From positions 20,263 through 84,262 of the forward strand of contig NZ_QQBB01000012.1 in NCBI RefSeq assembly GCF_003350535.1: a stretch of DNA of 64,000 nucleotides, in the 5' to 3' direction. A program made the position numbers and the translations under genes. Shown piece after piece: positions 62,541 to 64,000 of this stretch; the stretch's first letter is position 1; every line of letters begins with the position of its first letter. This DNA is from Microvirga subterranea. GTDB taxonomy: Bacteria > Pseudomonadota > Alphaproteobacteria > Rhizobiales > Beijerinckiaceae. The notes beneath the pieces are model-generated. The model was not told the origin of the DNA. It saw only the letters and a list, made by a program, of their open reading frames with translations, and searched no databases.

Positions 62541-63379
62541 CTAGGCTCAGGACTCGTTAATTGAGGTAGAAGGCCACTGAGGCAGCGATGCAGATGGCTG
62601 AGAAGAAGGTGTGGGCGCAACGGTCATAGCGGGTGGCAATCCGGCGCCAGTCTTTAAGCTTGGCGAACATGTTCTCGACCTTATGCCGTTGCCGATACAG
62701 AGCCCTGTCGTAGGCAATTGGCACCTTGCGGCTCCTGGTCGGCGGAATGCACGGCGTGATGTCCTTCTCGACCAGAGCTATCCGGAACCAGTTGCTGTCG
62801 TAACCTCGGTCGGCAATCAGGGTTGTGCCGGAGGGCAAAGCCTCGAGCACGAGCCTGGCCCCTTTGTGATCGCTCATCTGCCCTTCCGACAAAAGCAGAA
62901 TGATCGGCTTGCCGGCGCCATCGCAGACAGCGTGGAGCTTGGAGTTCAGCCCGCCTTTCGTGCGCCCGATACGACGGGGAACATCCCCTTTTTGAGCAGG
63001 CTTGCCGCGGTGCGGTGCGCCTTCAGGTGGGTGGCATCGATCATGATGCGCTCCGGCTTGGGACCTTCACCTGCCAGGGCCGCGAAGATCCGGTCGAACA
63101 CGCCCAGCCGGCTCCATCGCATGAACCGGTTGTAGAGCGTCTTGTGTGGCCCGTATGCCTTGGGAGCATCCTTCCACTGCAGGCCATTGCGGATGACGTA
63201 CACGATGCCGCTGACCACCCGCCGGTCATCCACCCGTGGCACGCCATGAGCCAAGGGAAATGCGGCGAGATCCGCGCCATCTGGCGCTCGCTCAGCAGAA
63301 ACAGATCACCCATTCACAGCCTCCTCAAACGGAGGCTCAGAATCACAACTCAGCTCAAATTAATAGGTCCTGAGCCTAG
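62541..63379. mobile_element. IS5-family (IS427-like) insertion sequence
   Basis: About 830 bases bounded by perfect 13-bp inverted repeats, CTAGGCTCAGGAC (62541-62553) and GTCCTGAGCCTAG (63367-63379). CTAG at each outer end may be the target duplication. The transposase reads on the minus strand and is split as described separately. Confidence 0.85.
62557..63313 (-). pseudogene. IS5-family transposase with an extra frameshift
   Basis: The N-terminus (MGDLFLLSERQMARISPHFP) is out of frame with the following AHGVPRVDDRRVVSGIVYVIRNG by one missing base near 63261. This first part reaches MIDATHLKAHRTAAS and LLKKGMFPV. An A5G4 run (near 62987) then permits the usual -1 frameshift into RIGRTKGGLNSKLHAVCDGAGK, ADRGYDSNWF and the C-terminal DWRRIATRYDRCAHTFFSAI. 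The -1 event is normal for this group; the missing base near 63261 is not and probably inactivates it. Confidence 0.8.
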
Positions 63380-63444
63380 TTCGTGTCATTCGCAAATATG
63401 ACATAGCCGGGTTAAGTTACTTTACCCACTAAAGGAAGTGTCTA

Positions 63445-63639
63445 TTAGTGCTTGTCGACCATGCGCTTGATCTCAAAGACAGCCCCGATCAGAAAGATCG
63501 TGAACACAATGCCGCCAAGGACAGTCGAGATCAGGTTGCCACTGACGTTAGGGTTGGAGCCCGCCGCTACCATGAACAGGCACAGCGGCAGGACCAAGGT
63601 GATGGCACCCAACAGGACGAGAATGCGCGTCGTGCTCAT
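63445..63639 (-). CDS. Small membrane protein
   Basis: A 64-residue protein with two predicted membrane helices (LVLLGAITLVLPLCLFMVAAG and LISTVLGGIVFTIFLIGAVF) and a basic end. GAGGAGCC precedes the ATG by 4 bases. Function unknown. Confidence 0.65.
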   Translation of the reverse strand: MSTTRILVLLGAITLVLPLCLFMVAAGSNPNVSGNLISTVLGGIVFTIFLIGAVFEIKRMVDKH

Positions 63640-63735
63640 GTTGGCTCCTCAAGCCAGTGAGGGACGAGTATGCCGACGGTTCTCAACCATAGCCATGACC
63701 CGTTGGAGTGATCCTGCCGCCGTCAAGCGCTCCGA

Positions 63736-64000
63736 TTAGACAGCTTCTTTGAGTTCCTTGGCGGGTCGGAAGGCGATCTTCTTGGAGGCTTTGATCTTGA
63801 TCGCCTCTCCCGTCTGTGGATTGCGGCCCATGCGGGCAGCGCGCTTGCGCACCTGCAGGATGCCAAGCCCGGTCAGGCGGATCTTCTCGCCCTTCTTCAG
63901 GCTCCTGGTGATCATCTCCACCACCTGGGTCAGCATCTCGTTGGCCTGACGCTTGGGCAGCTCATGCGTCTCGGACAGCCGCTCCGCCAGATGGCGCAGC
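63736..64000 (-). CDS. HU-family protein, second copy, truncated by window edge
   Basis: The C-terminal 88 residues of an HU-type protein (LTQVVEMITRSLKKGEKIRLTG onward, ending AKELKEAV) identical in protein sequence to the copy at 46003. About four base differences over 265 bases, apparently silent. The 15 bases after the stop also nearly match (CGCTCCGATTAG shared). The N-terminal Lys/Ala tail lies outside the window. Confidence 0.9.
   Translation of the reverse strand, partial: LRHLAERLSETHELPKRQANEMLTQVVEMITRSLKKGEKIRLTGLGILQVRKRAARMGRNPQTGEAIKIKASKKIAFRPAKELKEAV

Overview
The window is high-GC alphaproteobacterial DNA, most likely from a Rhizobiales/Methylobacteriaceae-type organism. 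Supporting signs are the DUF3572, GcrA-like, SWIB-domain and lysine/alanine-tailed HU proteins, a Tat-exported amino-acid-type binding protein, and the family mix. I saw no rRNA, tRNA or CRISPR array. Left and right halves differ: 1-32 kb is a compact catabolic region, and 32-64 kb is a loose accessory region rich in hypothetical genes, insertion sequences and decayed genes, possibly of plasmid, chromid or island origin.

1-12 kb is a coherent catabolic cluster. It encodes recognisable counterparts of the actinobacterial enzymes that open the last two steroid rings (C and D): IpdA, IpdB, a FadA6-type thiolase, IpdC, EchA20 and IpdF. With them are a truncated FadJ-type beta-oxidation enzyme, an acyl-CoA dehydrogenase paired with an aminoglycoside-phosphotransferase-fold kinase, an extra SDR and a TetR regulator. 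The layout is a plus-strand run (fadJ-like, ipdA, ipdB, acad, aph, thiolase), then a divergent pair of operons (SDR-tetR leftward, ipdC-echA20-ipdF rightward).

12-24 kb holds a LuxR-type regulator, then a leftward operon of an iron/polyamine-type ABC transporter (binding protein, ATPase, fused permease) ending in a PaaK-like acyl-CoA ligase. Next come a rightward trio (NAD-dependent epimerase, SnoaL-like, SDR), a gamma-carbonic-anhydrase-like protein, and a binding protein with a DUF1330 protein. 24-30 kb is a branched-chain amino-acid-type ABC transporter with fused LivH-LivM permease, followed by a 3-hydroxyisobutyrate-dehydrogenase-like enzyme and an SMP-30 lactonase. A 10-bp word, TTC[A/G]GACGAT, recurs in the control regions of the ring-degradation operons and of the Liv transporter, suggesting a common regulator. 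My reading is that the two transporters import steroid-derived or related carboxylic acids, the ligase activates them, and the Ipd/beta-oxidation enzymes degrade them.

30-51 kb contains an FG-GAP/RTX secreted protein, a four-gene leftward cassette built around a soluble FtsH-like AAA+ zinc protease, an AbiE-type toxin-antitoxin pair, several small hypotheticals, SWIB and HU chromatin-type proteins, and an FtsK-family translocase without membrane segments. 51-64 kb holds an IS21-family element that splits a host gene, an IS6-family element, IS630 and IS5 remnants, a cold-shock protein, a GGDEF protein, an unusual kinase-M23-aminotransferase fusion with its Lrp regulator, and at the right edge a second, almost identical copy of the HU gene.
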